A stretch of 42,500 nucleotides of DNA from Sphaeroforma sirkka (GCA_001586965.3 LUCW03002671.1:1-42500), one strand, 5' to 3'; positions 10,576 to 21,284 are shown, counted from the stretch's first letter. Notes: generated by a model not told the origin, from the sequence alone. Program-made: numbers and translations.

Positions 10576-10576
<1 letters not shown>
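10385..10576 (-). pseudogene. Copia pol linker fragment (integrase-RT), copy A
   Basis: On the minus strand this reads LFTKHKTTAKQRRIN, then a stop, then INQGENLNSERDTE and YRKPLMSPR, leading into the RT at 9932. About 80 percent of bases agree by eye with 11523-11720. It ends in a TA microsatellite. Confidence 0.6.

Positions 10577-10619
<43 letters not shown>
10576..10619. repeat. (TA)n microsatellite
   Basis: About 21 uninterrupted TA dinucleotides at the edge of the pol fragment. Confidence 0.95.
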
Positions 10620-10622
<3 letters not shown>

Positions 10623-11127
10623 GAGATCAGAAATCAAGGCCAGCATAGAGACAGTTCGTTTAATAGTAGTATTATTATAAGTTGGTAAAAGAATAGAATA
10701 GAGTTCTGAGCCTAGATATGTATAATGATAATGTGTCAGTGTAAATATTAGCGTTCACAGAATTTGATGATTTCCAAGTGTCACAAAATTTCCACTCCAA
10801 AGTTTGGTACTACGGTTCGTAGGATCCCTAAGCCAGTCTAGACGGTACCTAGGGCCCCTAGGCCGATCACACGCCTTCTTGAGCGTGTCCATAGGCCACG
10901 GTCAAGCTAGACCTAACTTTCTCTCACACGGCTCGCCACGCGCACACCACTATCCTAACGGCGATAGCGTCCAAGCTTTCGGCAGACCAGACAACATCTT
11001 CACACGCCGAAGTTGCAACGGCCGACCGGCAGAGGCCGCACCCAGTACTGGTGTGTGCGCCCTATTGTTTGCTGCAACTGTCCATTCCTTATCCTTCTCG
11101 GCACGGAATGAGGGGACCTAAGCAAAC
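10620..11127. other. Unassigned repeat-like segment, possible LTR U3
   Basis: No gene recognised. The second half (10,800-11,120) is GC-richer than its surroundings and has a 105-codon plus frame without similarity I recognise. It leads into a TATA-like ATATAAAAGCAGG inside the foldback that follows. That layout would fit the U3 part of an unrelated LTR ending near 11,228, but no second intact copy is present to prove it. Confidence 0.35.
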
Positions 11128-11344
11128 AGTCCAATGCATATAAAAGCAGGGACTCGAGTCAAATAAATCACAACTATTCACTTAAAACTTCAAAACACTT
11201 TAAGATACTGCAATATCTAAGATCAACATTCGGACCTGATGAGTTGTTGATCTTAGATATTAAAGTATCTTAAAGTGTTTTAGGTTTTAAGTGAATAGTT
11301 GTGAATTATTTGATTCGAGTCCCTACTTTTATATGCATTGGACT
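11128..11344. repeat. 217-bp foldback (inverted repeat) with TATA-like motif
   Basis: Two arms of about 100 bases (11128-11228 and 11245-11344) are inverted copies with only a few mismatches, separated by 16 bases (11229-11244). The left arm ends GATCAACA and the right arm begins TGTTGATC. Both carry ATATAAAAG and the GACTCGAGTC/GATTCGAGTC segment. The TG/CA-like inner ends suggest two LTR ends of one family placed tail to tail. Confidence 0.85.
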
Positions 11345-11519
11345 CGTAATCCTTGAGCCATTAAAAAACACCTTTTAAGGTGAAAAAGGTTCTCACTTAT
11401 TCTACGATCCAATCCAAAGGCAGTGTAGCCACGTCTTCAATTAATCGTGGCTTCCATTGTAGTCTTTGGCCTTATACGTTTAAATTGTACTCCTCCGATA
11501 TTTAGGGATGCCCATATGC

Positions 11520-11880
11520 CCATCAGAGATTTTCTATAATGATGTTTCCGAACTCCAGGCACTTCCGCTCCGAGATTAGTTTCCATCTGTAATATTTATG
11601 TGTCCCTCTCTGACTTTAGATTCTCTCCTTCGTTGATGCTGGGATAAACCTTGTTGAGCCTCCGGTGTTTGACCTTAGTTTTATGCTTGGTAAACAATCC
11701 TAGTTTACTGTGATCAATACACGATGCCTAACAAGTGCTGTCTACTCTTGCAGATACTATTTTTCCTGTGCCTTGCAAGAGTCCGCTGCATCTTGACGAT
11801 TCACCTTATACGTAGGCGATAACGTTCTCGATCTCCTAAGTTTTCACCAACAATCATTCAACCGTACCATGCTACTTGCT
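11520..11880 (-). pseudogene. Copia pol fragment, copy B (end of integrase and linker)
   Basis: A second, diverged copy of the segment at 10385-10576, extending further upstream on the minus strand. It reads GTGKIVSARVD, typical of the copia integrase C-terminal end, then a stop, then KLGLFTKHKTKVKHRRLNK and YPSINEGENLKSERDT followed by another stop. At least two in-frame stops show it is dead. Confidence 0.55.
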
Positions 11881-11935
11881 AATCCTACGGCTAATTCACT
11901 TACGTTGGCATCCTTGCTCTAGAATGAAATTTACA

Positions 11936-11936
11936 A

Positions 11937-11970
<34 letters not shown>
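11936..11970. repeat. (AT)n microsatellite
   Basis: About 17 AT dinucleotides. Confidence 0.9.
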
Positions 11971-11974
<4 letters not shown>

Positions 11975-12640
11975 ATATATTCTAGCTTGTAAATCAGTTA
12001 ATATGTCTGATAGTTGTGTGTTGGTCGTGGGTTCATTACTCTCCGTGATAAAATATCTTTTTTTTCTGTACTTTCGTGACCATCGAAGTTCGCGCATGTA
12101 ACGATGGCCAAACATTCGACTCAGAGATATCTTCGGATAATCGATCTTCTAACCATGCCAGTCTTTTTGTCTAACCAATTGATCACCAAAACTTGCTCCA
12201 GTAGTTGATATTTGTTGAAAATACGAGTTGAAATCACATTCTTTCTGTCTCAGTTTCTCCCAAACTGTGCCTAGCTCCTCTTCTGCATTGCTACCTGTCT
12301 CACGCGCGCTCAATTCACTCGTTTCCATTCTATGTCACCTGACACTGTCGATTCTACATTGCTACCTGATTTTCTTGACCACCTCTATCCACACATTGTC
12401 GTCGCTGTACTCGGAAGTAGCCATGACGGATTCTCCAGATGAGGAAGAGATAAGCCGTCGCACATAGCTCACCTTGTGTCAGCATGAGATTGGGCATCAT
12501 AGAGCAGAGGATACAGTTACTCAACTACAGCAGAATGAACATTTGTAGCCTAACGCTCTGAAACTTGTACAAACAGTTAGGGAAACTGTCACACATGTCT
12601 AGGACAGTGGGTGTTACGAAAGGGATTTCACCCGATGATT
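11971..12640. other. No recognisable gene; probably decayed upstream part of the chromovirus
   Basis: Short frames only. The last part (12,420-12,640) runs into the integrase below with stops in every frame. I see no LTR of the 14120-14301 type here, so the 5' end of that element is not visible. Confidence 0.4.
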
Positions 12641-12649
12641 CATATAACG

Positions 12650-13508
12650 GCAAAGTATCTGTGGGATCATATTCAAGTCGACATGATTCCAATGCCACTA
12701 GTTTTAGCAGCAGGAAATCGATATATATATTGCACGTCTTGGATATAGCAACGGGTACTCGATATTAAGAGCAACGGCCACAAAGTCAGCAGAAGTGGTG
12801 ACATCGAAACTTATGGAGGTGTTTGGGGAACATGATTTTCCCAGGAAAATCCAATCAGACGAGGGAGGCGAGTTTTCGAACAAGATTGTTAAACTAATAA
12901 CTCAAGAAGTTGGAGTGATGCATGCAAAGTCGCCACCATATCGTCCTCAGGTTCTGGGAGCAACAAAAGAAAACACAGAGACATACACGAAGGAGTTCGC
13001 AAGCTATGTGAATCTTTACCTACGGCATGGGATGTCCGGCTACCACTTATTATGCTGTGCCAGAACCTCCGAATATCTCGGCGACACAAGACAGCACCAT
13101 TCAGTGTGTTCCGTTTGCTGACTTCACGGATGACCTTCCGGGGAATCAGCCGGTCGTCAGCAATGAGGCTTGGGCACACCGGCTGGATTGTTTGCACGAC
13201 ACTATCTTGCCGATGCTCTACAGGTCACGCAGAAATACGCAGACACACTATCCAGGCAGTTTGACCGCCTCCATGCTTACGATTTTATCGCCTTTCAATC
13301 AGGAGATGTGGTAATGGGACGGTCCGAAGGTCGCACAACCAAAGCAATGCGACCAATGTTTGGACCATACGTTGTCACAGCCAGACAGGGACAAGGATAT
13401 GAACAGATACACAAGGATGGTTCACTTCCAGATACTTTCAAAGGTAAACCAGTTAGAGTGGAACTTTTGCTATTAGTCCATAGAGCCACCGAAAACTTTA
13501 GAGGATAA
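12650..13508 (+). pseudogene. Ty3/gypsy chromovirus integrase with GPY/F module, decayed
   Basis: Retroviral-type integrase, the enzyme that inserts element DNA. The core reads WDHIQVDMI (first catalytic D, near 12680), LHVLDIATGTRY, then after a frameshift near 12767 FPRKIQSDEGGEFSNK (second D), then YRPQ...GATKENTETYTKEF (candidate catalytic E). After further frameshifts near 13030 and 13150 the GPY/F module appears: FQSGDVVMGR ... RPMFGPYVV. Order and spacing match chromoviral integrases. At least three frameshifts make it inactive. A chromodomain follows directly. Confidence 0.85.
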
Positions 13509-13713
13509 TATGTGGCAGGATAATTCCTCATTCCGTTATATCATTCGACATAGACAGAATGAATCCACAGGTAATACAGAAAACTTGGTTCGCTGACGGG
13601 AAGGTGATCCAACTTGGGAGTCAGTCGAAGCTTTTGACGATCCGAATGATATCGCTGCATACCACAAAGCCGAGCAAACTCGCCAGAAGAAGAAAGCGGC
13701 ACAACACCGTTAA
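13476..13713 (+). pseudogene. Chromodomain at chromovirus integrase C-terminus, nonsense at the cage Trp
   Basis: In a frame shifted from the GPY/F module, the sequence reads FRYIIRHRQNES, ENLVR, TGA, REGDPTWESVEAFDD and IAAYH, ending at TAA 13711-13713. This is the chromodomain pattern (YLV-W-G---TWE) that targets chromoviruses to methylated histone H3 lysine 9. The TGA at 13594-13596 falls exactly where the aromatic-cage tryptophan (VKW/VRW) is normally found, a one-base change from TGG. A lysine-rich tail (RQKKKAAQHR) follows. Confidence 0.82.
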
Positions 13714-13849
13714 TTCCAACGTTACGTTGATGAAAACTAGATGTCTACCATCTACTTCCGGATCGGAATTTATCGCTCCTCGTGAGATTTCACCACGGTG
13801 TAGAGGCGAACGACGATTCCACAACTCGAGCTTATAGGCGAGTAGAACT

Positions 13850-13927
13850 CCAGCGGATACCCTAGCTTTTGGGGGGGTAAGAACATACCAGCAGATACCC
13901 TAGCTTTTTGGGGGGTAAAAATACACC
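13850..13927 (+). repeat. Duplicated G-rich purine tract
   Basis: Two near-copies of a unit of about 45 bases, each containing GATACCCTAGCTTTT and a run of six or seven G followed by TAA. They lie between the chromodomain and the LTR. The G runs could have served as secondary polypurine sites. Confidence 0.65.
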
Positions 13928-14108
13928 AGCACAGCCGGGATGGTTCAAAAGACCAGTTTCCACGGCACGAACTTACTCAGCAGAAGGATTTTCACTAGTT
14001 TTTGTAATAATATTTTGTTTAATTCACTACTAGTTTTAATTGCTTAATTCTCAATAGTTTAAGAGGTCATTTGTTTTTAAAGCTCTTCAATCACTGGCGG
14101 CGCTTGAG

Positions 14109-14119
14109 CTTGAGGGGAG
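14109..14119 (+). promoter_or_regulatory. Polypurine tract candidate
   Basis: TTGAGGGGAG sits directly before the TG of the LTR at 14120, the standard position of the plus-strand primer. Confidence 0.6.
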
Positions 14120-14301
14120 TGTAGTAAAAGTCCCCTTTAAAAACTACTATCAGTGTGGAGTTAGAATTAGTTTACAATTAATTCACACGAGGTGAATTAT
14201 TTGTAGACCACGTAGACTATCATATATAAGAATAAATACACCGCACTGAGCCCAGGGAGACTCAGTAGGTTTTAGTATAATATTTTGATGTGTTTACTAC
14301 A
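14120..14301 (+). repeat. Chromovirus 3' LTR, 182 bp
   Basis: The ends are perfect inverted repeats TGTAGTAAA...TTTACTACA. A TATA-like ATATATAAG lies near 14223. It follows integrase, chromodomain and a polypurine tract in the right order and distance for a 3' LTR. No partner LTR is seen on the left, so the element is 5'-truncated or its 5' LTR has decayed. Confidence 0.75.
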
Positions 14302-15018
14302 TTGGTTGTCAGGAATGATTGTATCAGATATTGATGCTCCGGGATCTCAGCTTGAAATAACAGAGCTTGAAATAACAGGGTGCGGGCCTTGTCGTGTACA
14401 TGATGCAGTCGATGGCGATACTGGTTGTAGCCGTGGGGTAGAAGACTCTGTTAATTTTTCAACTCTGTGAAAGTGCTCTTTATTTACTTTTGTATTCCGT
14501 ATTTATACTATTTTTCGTCAAAATTGAACGGCCCTTTCGGCTCGAAAATTTCCTTTGCCAAAGAAATTCCAACGGACGTGCGCGATCTATTTTTAGATTC
14601 CATCTCTAAAAATACAAACACAATTTCTTCAAATACACTTAAACTTCCAAGACTCATAACTCAATGAATATTCACTCAAACAACTTGAATAAGGTGTCAT
14701 ATGAAAGGGAAACCCATTTCCTATCAAATGACACCTGTAACAAAATTATACATTCAATAGGTCAAACACAATCGGCCTACGAAATACATTCGTAAACACA
14801 ACATACAAAAACATCGTTAGATAATCGGTTCCTCGATGGACTAGGTCTGAGTCCAACACTTAAACATCATTCACCTTTGACAATATGATTTTTCTACAGA
14901 CTCTGGTGCTGGGGCGGTGATTGAGACGGAGGCACTCGCCGGAGATGAATTACTGGTTCATTTGGGATCAAGTGAAGATCGAGTCCAAATTTTCGGTCTT
15001 GAGTCGAAATTTGTATAA
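14288..15018 (+). pseudogene. Small ORF split by a solo LTR, unknown product
   Basis: If the solo LTR and one copy of its GACTC duplication are mentally removed, the frame running from about 14288 to 14448 continues in phase from 14904 to the TAA at 15016-15018, about 92 codons. The encoded part is acidic (SDIDAPGSQLEITELE ... GAGAVIETEALAGDE). A splice-acceptor-like TTGTCAG lies at 14306-14312, so this could instead be the last exon of a host gene. I do not recognise the protein. The reading starts inside the neighbouring chromovirus LTR, which argues for transposon origin. Confidence 0.45.
14444..14903 (-). mobile_element. Solo copia LTR with target duplication GACTC
   Basis: A complete 450-bp LTR (14449-14898) of the same family as the 1-9 kb array, in minus orientation, with TGTTAATTTTTC...TTTTTCTACA ends on the plus strand. 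It is flanked on both sides by GACTC (14444-14448 and 14899-14903). This is the clearest single insertion of the family and fixes its LTR boundaries. Confidence 0.92.
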
Positions 15019-16080
15019 CCAGTTAAGTCCCCCTATTGTTATGTTATGTTTAACTTAAGTTACGCTTTAGTTAATTATCAGTTTCTTCAGCCGTAGTCTT
15101 TTCAATCTTCTTAGTCTCCCTTATCACTGTGAACCTTGATATTGATATTTCAAAATCTTGCGTGTTTCTGAATCGAGGATATGTTGACATTGTCTTTTGC
15201 AGTTCATTCACTCCATGGTGATTGTTTCTCCATTCAACACAATGTTGATATTCTTGTTTTGTCTATGAAGGTGCAGTTTATAGTCTGTGTTTAATATTCA
15301 ACTCATCTAGATCTTCTGCATGTTTGAATTGCTCTGCAGCCAGCATTTGCTATTGCGATCAATGGCGATATTCCATGCGATGTCTTACTTGGTGACTATC
15401 GAAAGCACCGCTGTTGAAGACATTACCGAACCCAACTATAAGTATTCTTGCACCAACTTGAATGATTTTGAAATGCGAAAGTTAATTTGTTGGCGTTTTC
15501 TGTGCGGTGATTGGTTTCTGTATAGAATTGAAATGAACAAGCATATGGGTATAATTGCATGTGACGTGGTGCAACATCAACAATATATAAAAATACAGAC
15601 ATTCTGATTTTGTCTTTTTAAACGTGCAGCTTCTATTCTATGTTTGACAGTCAACTCATTCATATTCTTAAGCTATTTGTTTTGCTTTGCAGTATCTGTT
15701 ATTGCAATCGATGTCAATTGCTCCAACACTCACCAGTATAATAAAAATGAAAGACTATATGCAAAGTATTGAAAATAACAAATATTTCAGGGCTATAGGA
15801 TACGGCGTATTGAAGTAGATAGTATAGCAAATCAAACTGTTCGATGTGCTTTGACTAGGCATTTGATTTTGTAATTGAGTAAAGAAATATCGGAACGTGA
15901 GTAAAGCAGTTCAATATACATATCTTTGTAGGATTTTGTTTACGTGATAAGCAGAATCCGCTAGTCGAATGATTACCAAGATCAACACGCAAAACACCAA
16001 GCAAATATGGCCTACATGTATCTCCAGGTATCATGTAAATTTTTTAGTAAAATTGTTTCATATAAATACCCGGTCTATCT
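15019..16080. other. Intergenic, with a diverged internal duplication
   Basis: AT-rich, no recognisable gene. Two stretches, about 15225-15370 and 15565-15715, are imperfect direct copies. Both run through GTGCAG, TTTGA/TTTAA, TCAACTCAT, CTCTGCAG/CTTTGCAG and TTATTGC(A/G)ATC in the same order. The pyrimidine-rich stretch before TGCAG looks like a splice acceptor in both, but no coding exon is evident. Confidence 0.5.
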
Positions 16081-16164
16081 TTCATCTAGAGCACCTCAAG
16101 TAAGGTTGGCGCTTTATTTGGGGACTGGGAGGAGCTCTCATCAAACTATCTGTAATACATATAA

Positions 16165-16290
16165 ATAGACTACCATGGTGGAGGGTCTCATGACTCTCCT
16201 GCATCTTCGATACTCTCGACACAGCGAGGGGGGGGGGGATGTACAGCCCCATGAGCCTACCATGGTGGAGGGTCCTCCTCCTCCTATATC
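16165..16290. repeat. Short direct repeat with G run
   Basis: CTACCATGGTGGAGGGTC followed by CTCCT and ATCTTCGATAC occurs twice, around 16171 and 16257. A run of ten G separates the copies. No gene recognised. Confidence 0.75.
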
Positions 16291-18210
16291 TTCGATACAT
16301 CCCTTAACAGACATCTCTACAATACCTCTATTTCCAGGTTGATATAATATATTCCAGCTGATCTGATTTCGTCTTTTGGGTTGTTGGTTTGATAACTCCG
16401 TCATTTTATCATTGCATTTGTTCACAATTTGATAATTTTCTGATTGACTTATTCACTTTAATTTTTAATTTACTGATTTATTGGTCTACTTATCTGGTGG
16501 TCTTTTAATCTCGTGATTTACTCATTGTTGATTCTTAAATGGTGGCCAAGCGGCCGAGGAATCCACATCCCGAGGGATACCGTGATTGCTTCACTAGTGA
16601 TGGCATGGGTGTCTGCTTATATATATAACAGCAAACAACTAATTCCCCCGCAGGATACTCCGAGTCTAAATTCCGCAAGCGAAATTCTAAAGGACCATCA
16701 TTTATGAGTTATATATATGGGAAGAATGTAAGAGTATGTGGGTAAAAGTGCTGTCGGATATTAATTGGTATAGTAGAACAGATGCATCCGAAGGGATGGT
16801 AGGAGCACTCCAAGAGACCGTACATTTCTGGTTTTAACCCTGAGGTGCCGAAGTATACCAGGTCTAGGCTAAATAGATAGATAGACATCCCTCTAAGGTG
16901 AGACGGGGTCGGAGTCTATCACTCAGGGAAGGCAGTATCTTAGATCACATCAGATGGTAGTCGGTTACCAGCTAGGCAGGAGAGTAGGAGTAAGGTCTAG
17001 AGAGGGTAAGACAATGTATAGCTTACTAAAAGGTATATCAGTAGGAGGTATATCAATCTAGTGTATTTTTGAGCAGGAGGATAGAAGGGCGATAGATGTT
17101 TAGATTCTAGATTCTAAACTCTTATAATATATTATAGCTCTAGATACAAAAATGTATAAACATACACATACTCTACTCCTTACTAACTAACGAGTGTGTA
17201 GATAGAATAATAGCTAGTCATAGATGTATGTATGAAATATTATGAAGATATGAGAAAGAGAAATTCCGACGACTCGATTAGGAAACCAATATTGAGTGTG
17301 ACAAATGGATTTTACAAAGGGGTACCGATACCCCAATGTCTGAAAAAGCTGATGTATGCTGAGGGAGTAACAATCATCGTAATACAGCCGGTCATGGCGG
17401 CAGAATTTTGAAATTGAACGCTTGGGCGGTCACCGGACACACGTCGTTTGTGAATAAAAAGGACACAATAAGCGCGGTAGCGACCGCGTTGCCCAGGCTA
17501 CAGTCGGAAATAGATAAGATTGTTTCGAGAAGACAGTAGGCCGTAATCCTGTAAAAAACTCAAGTTAAATAAAAAACGGGAGAGAGAATATCCCTGTGGG
17601 CACTCTTAATCATACTTAATGCAATACAGAAAATATAATTTATTATATCAGGCAAACACAAGACAGTTGGCGGTGCCACTTTCAATCTTGCGATCATACC
17701 AATCAGGCGGGAAGCTTATCGAGTTATCTACCATACCGATCCTATTCCCAGATATATCTCTCTCCCTTCGGAAGAATCAACCAGAAGGAACACTCCCCAG
17801 AGGGGGTGTACGCTACGACCTTCGCAGGTCGTAGCCACCATCTTACATGGAGGACCCCGCGAAGTGGGATCATCCATTGCCCAAAGGGAAATCCCGAGGG
17901 ATGGTGGTAGTGCTTGGTGTAGAATAGTCTTAGTAGGATACTCGTACATTGTTTAGCATGCTATTTAATGTTCATGCGAAGTCCTTGGACTATGGCATGA
18001 TGTTGGTGGTTCTGCTTAGGTCTTCGTTCACTTTCGTTCTTTCGTTTTTCTTCTGTATTTGTGCATACTTGACCGCTACACCGTACGGCATATTGGGGTG
18101 ATCGTGAAGATTCATATATGCATATGATCAAAAGATGTCTATCAAATACATATCAACATAAGTCATTGCACTGATTCTACACGAGTAAATTGCACATCAC
18201 CATGACAAAT
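16291..18210. other. Intergenic; possible transposon debris
   Basis: No gene I can name. A 64-codon plus frame (16513-16707) and a stop-flanked plus stretch around 17401-17540 (containing LNAWAVTGHTSF and ALPRLQSEIDKIVS) have protein-like composition but no family I recognise. A perfect hairpin lies at 17812-17835. This looks like old, degraded mobile DNA, without proof. Confidence 0.35.
17812..17835. repeat. Perfect 10-bp stem, 4-base loop hairpin
   Basis: GCTACGACCT, loop TCGC, AGGTCGTAGC: arms match at every base. It lies in a locally GC-rich patch and no gene is attached to it. Confidence 0.85.
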
Positions 18211-20990
18211 CATATTAGTAGTGCGACTTGAACAGTTCTACGCTCTCCTCTGCGTCTTTGACTCCCTGTACCACCAGTTCGATTTGATGAAGCCTGCGTG
18301 TTCTCACCAGCTACTTCGGTTTTGTAAACAAAGTATACATGCATGCATATCTCCAACAAACATATATTGATATTCAAATCAATATAACGAAAAATAAACA
18401 AATTGATATTTCTCAAGAAATAAATACATACAGATACAAATATCACAAAATTATTATACCGTATTCAAGGATCACTAGCTTGTTTGTACAAAACAATAGT
18501 TATCAATGTCAGCCAAACTGAGGAGAAGTGCGACTAGAGAAGCTCATGACACGCTTTCAATCCGACATGTAAATAGAATGGCGGCTAAGGCCTTCGAAGT
18601 TCCAAGTCTCAAAACAAGACATTCGGAAAAGATCACTATTTGCGGACGCACACTCAACAGTATAGCTGACGTCTAAGTGACGCCCAGACACATGAGTGTT
18701 CTATAGGTGGATCTATCCAACGTAATAACCAGATGCTACAGATGTGCTTTTCAAAAGCAAGATATAGTATTTATCGGTTTGTTTTTAGGGTTTTAGTATC
18801 ACACTCAAGATTCATTGAAAGATACAAATACATCGGGAGGCACCCTGCATACGGCTAGACCACGGCTCTAATAGCGAAATCAGCATAATTGATATAGTTC
18901 GTATCGTCCGTATATATTATCGGTGCGACTGATCTACTTATAAACCGAAGCACTGCGATATACGATGCCATCACATTGGTTACATAAGATGACAGCTATA
19001 CATATTGAATAACTACTAATTGCTCATTTTGGTGCGTACTGACGCTATAGAAAGGATATATAAGGATCTCATGAATGGAATATGTATTTCGGATCAACCT
19101 AAGTGTATTTTGGATATACTGAACCACTTTCTGGATATGTTGTCCTCTAAAAAAAAGGGTTGAGAGACGCTGTACCCACGCACTTTCGCATGTTTTAGTA
19201 ATGGAACTAGAGTCGCGCTCGTTGCCAGTCTGATTTCCATATACGAAGCTTGTTGGGTGACGAGATCTGTTAGACAGTCAATTGTAAGGGCTTTTAAACA
19301 AGGCTTTATTGTTCTGTCTACTCAAGGCATTCGAGCTATAGTGACATGCTTACTTCTGTTCAGATTAGTAAATATCAGGGGAATCCCTTTGCTATTGGAG
19401 GACAAATAAGTTTTCTATTCGGCAATATAAAGCTTCGTATGCTGTACTACGCTTGTACTAGGCTGTCATTGGTGAACTAGTAATAGCCTCGGCATTTTGT
19501 TGATTCAGGCAAGTTCTGTAGTATACCTAGAGTACATTTCTGGATTTCGTATTGTATTTAACCACATATACTGAGGTTCGAAATTATTTAATCAGCAGTG
19601 CAAGTTCTTAAATTCGTCGGCTATTTACGACTTCACGTAGACAGGCAACTTCAATTAGCTTATTTCACGCGTATTTTACTCTGTCCTGTAATCAAAATTT
19701 GTAAAGTTGTGTATCATAATCGAGAAATATGTATCACAATAATATTTAAACATCACAAGAAAAAATACCTATTTCTGTCTGTGCACACTATTTTAACTTG
19801 CACAATACACCATGACGAGACTGATATGCTTCTGGCTTACGCAAGCAATACTAGTCCTTTTGAGATAGTAGAGGCATAACTACACCAGGGCAGAAGATGT
19901 TCTGGTCGCCATTTCACAAAAACTGCCGGTGGATTCATGTAGAAATTTCAGGTTTCTGGCTTAGAAAACGGAAACCTCATGGTCAGATAATCACTCGACA
20001 TTGTATCTAAAACCAGGAGTTGACGTTATGAAAATAAATAAAATGGTACCATGCACGCATATGAATCGGGATCCAAGTGTAAACTTGAAATTCACCACAG
20101 TTGGCATTAGAGGAGTTTCAAGATGAAAATGGCTATATAGGTGGCCCCTACCAAATAACCTTGAAACTAAAAAAATCTGGCTCAAGATTTGTACTAGATA
20201 TATAGAGTACAACACAGAGTCGAACAACATGCAGACGTTTATGTAGTATTGTTATTGGAAGAAACAGTCCAGTTTTTAGTCGCATTATTTATTTTGCAGT
20301 CGCTGATGTTATCAAAGTGCGAAGTTTTTCCACGTCTATGGTACTCACTTAGTTGCTGGGATAATTTAATCGTTGTATTTGTTTTTTTTTTTCTGTGATC
20401 AATGTAGGCAATGGAAACAGGATATGGTGAAAAATCGACCAATGCCACAAACTAGCACTTACTCAAGTGTCCATAATATTCGCTCATGATGTTTGGGTCA
20501 AATGTGACAAATTTCTGACGTATTGGCAAAATGTAGTACAACTAAAACACGCAAGGAGATACGCGAACTGACCTATTATATGTATATGTATACGAATATG
20601 AACATGAAACGCACACATGCATGTGTATGTAAGGAAAATCTGCACAATTATAGTGTACATGAACAAAGATATTCGTCTGTATTACAGGTGTACCTACGCA
20701 CAATTAAAAACACATCCAAGTTTAAAAATATATATGAAAGTGCAAATACATATGAATGTATTATGTATACATATAACATATACATACATACATACATACA
20801 TATACATATATGAGAATAGGTTTATGTGTCTGTCTTCGTACCTATACATACGCACGTACTTATAAGCACACACAGACACAGACACAAACACACACATATG
20901 TATAAACATAAAAAATAACTAAATAATTATATCATACATGTATATACATACATACATATGTATACATACACACACACACACCTATACATC

Positions 20991-21021
<31 letters not shown>

Positions 21022-21284
21022 TATGGATAAACACACACACACACACATATACATCATATATATATATATACACATATATATATATATATATGAATAAACA
21101 CACACACACACACACGCACGCACACACACACACAGGCACACACATATATATATACACTCATTTGTAACACAAGCACATAATCGAGTTCATGTTTCTGTAA
21201 AATTGTCCATTGTCCATTGTGATTTACAGATAAGACGTGTTCTACGACATCAAACCATTCTTTGATAGACACGCATTAACTTAC
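18211..21284. other. Intergenic region downstream of THOC2
   Basis: AT-rich with no recognisable gene. One exon-like block lies on the minus strand at about 18222-18316. The right part (20,750-21,160) is dominated by TA, CA and CATA microsatellites. Confidence 0.5.
20760..21160. repeat. CA/TA microsatellite cluster
   Basis: Repeated blocks of (ACAT)n, (TA)n and (CA)n. Two related segments, each (TA)n, then ATGAATAAACACACAC or ATGGATAAACACACAC, then (CA)n, suggest a local duplication. Confidence 0.9.

Noticed and set aside
16541-16600. tRNA-Leu/Ser-like start (GGTGGCCAAGCGGCCGAGG)
   Set aside because: The D-arm-like words are not followed by an anticodon arm or a GGTTCGAATCC-type T arm at the right distance.
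20927-21272. Frames made of Tyr/Ile/Val/Cys/Thr/His
   Set aside because: They come from microsatellite DNA and have no protein-like composition outside it.
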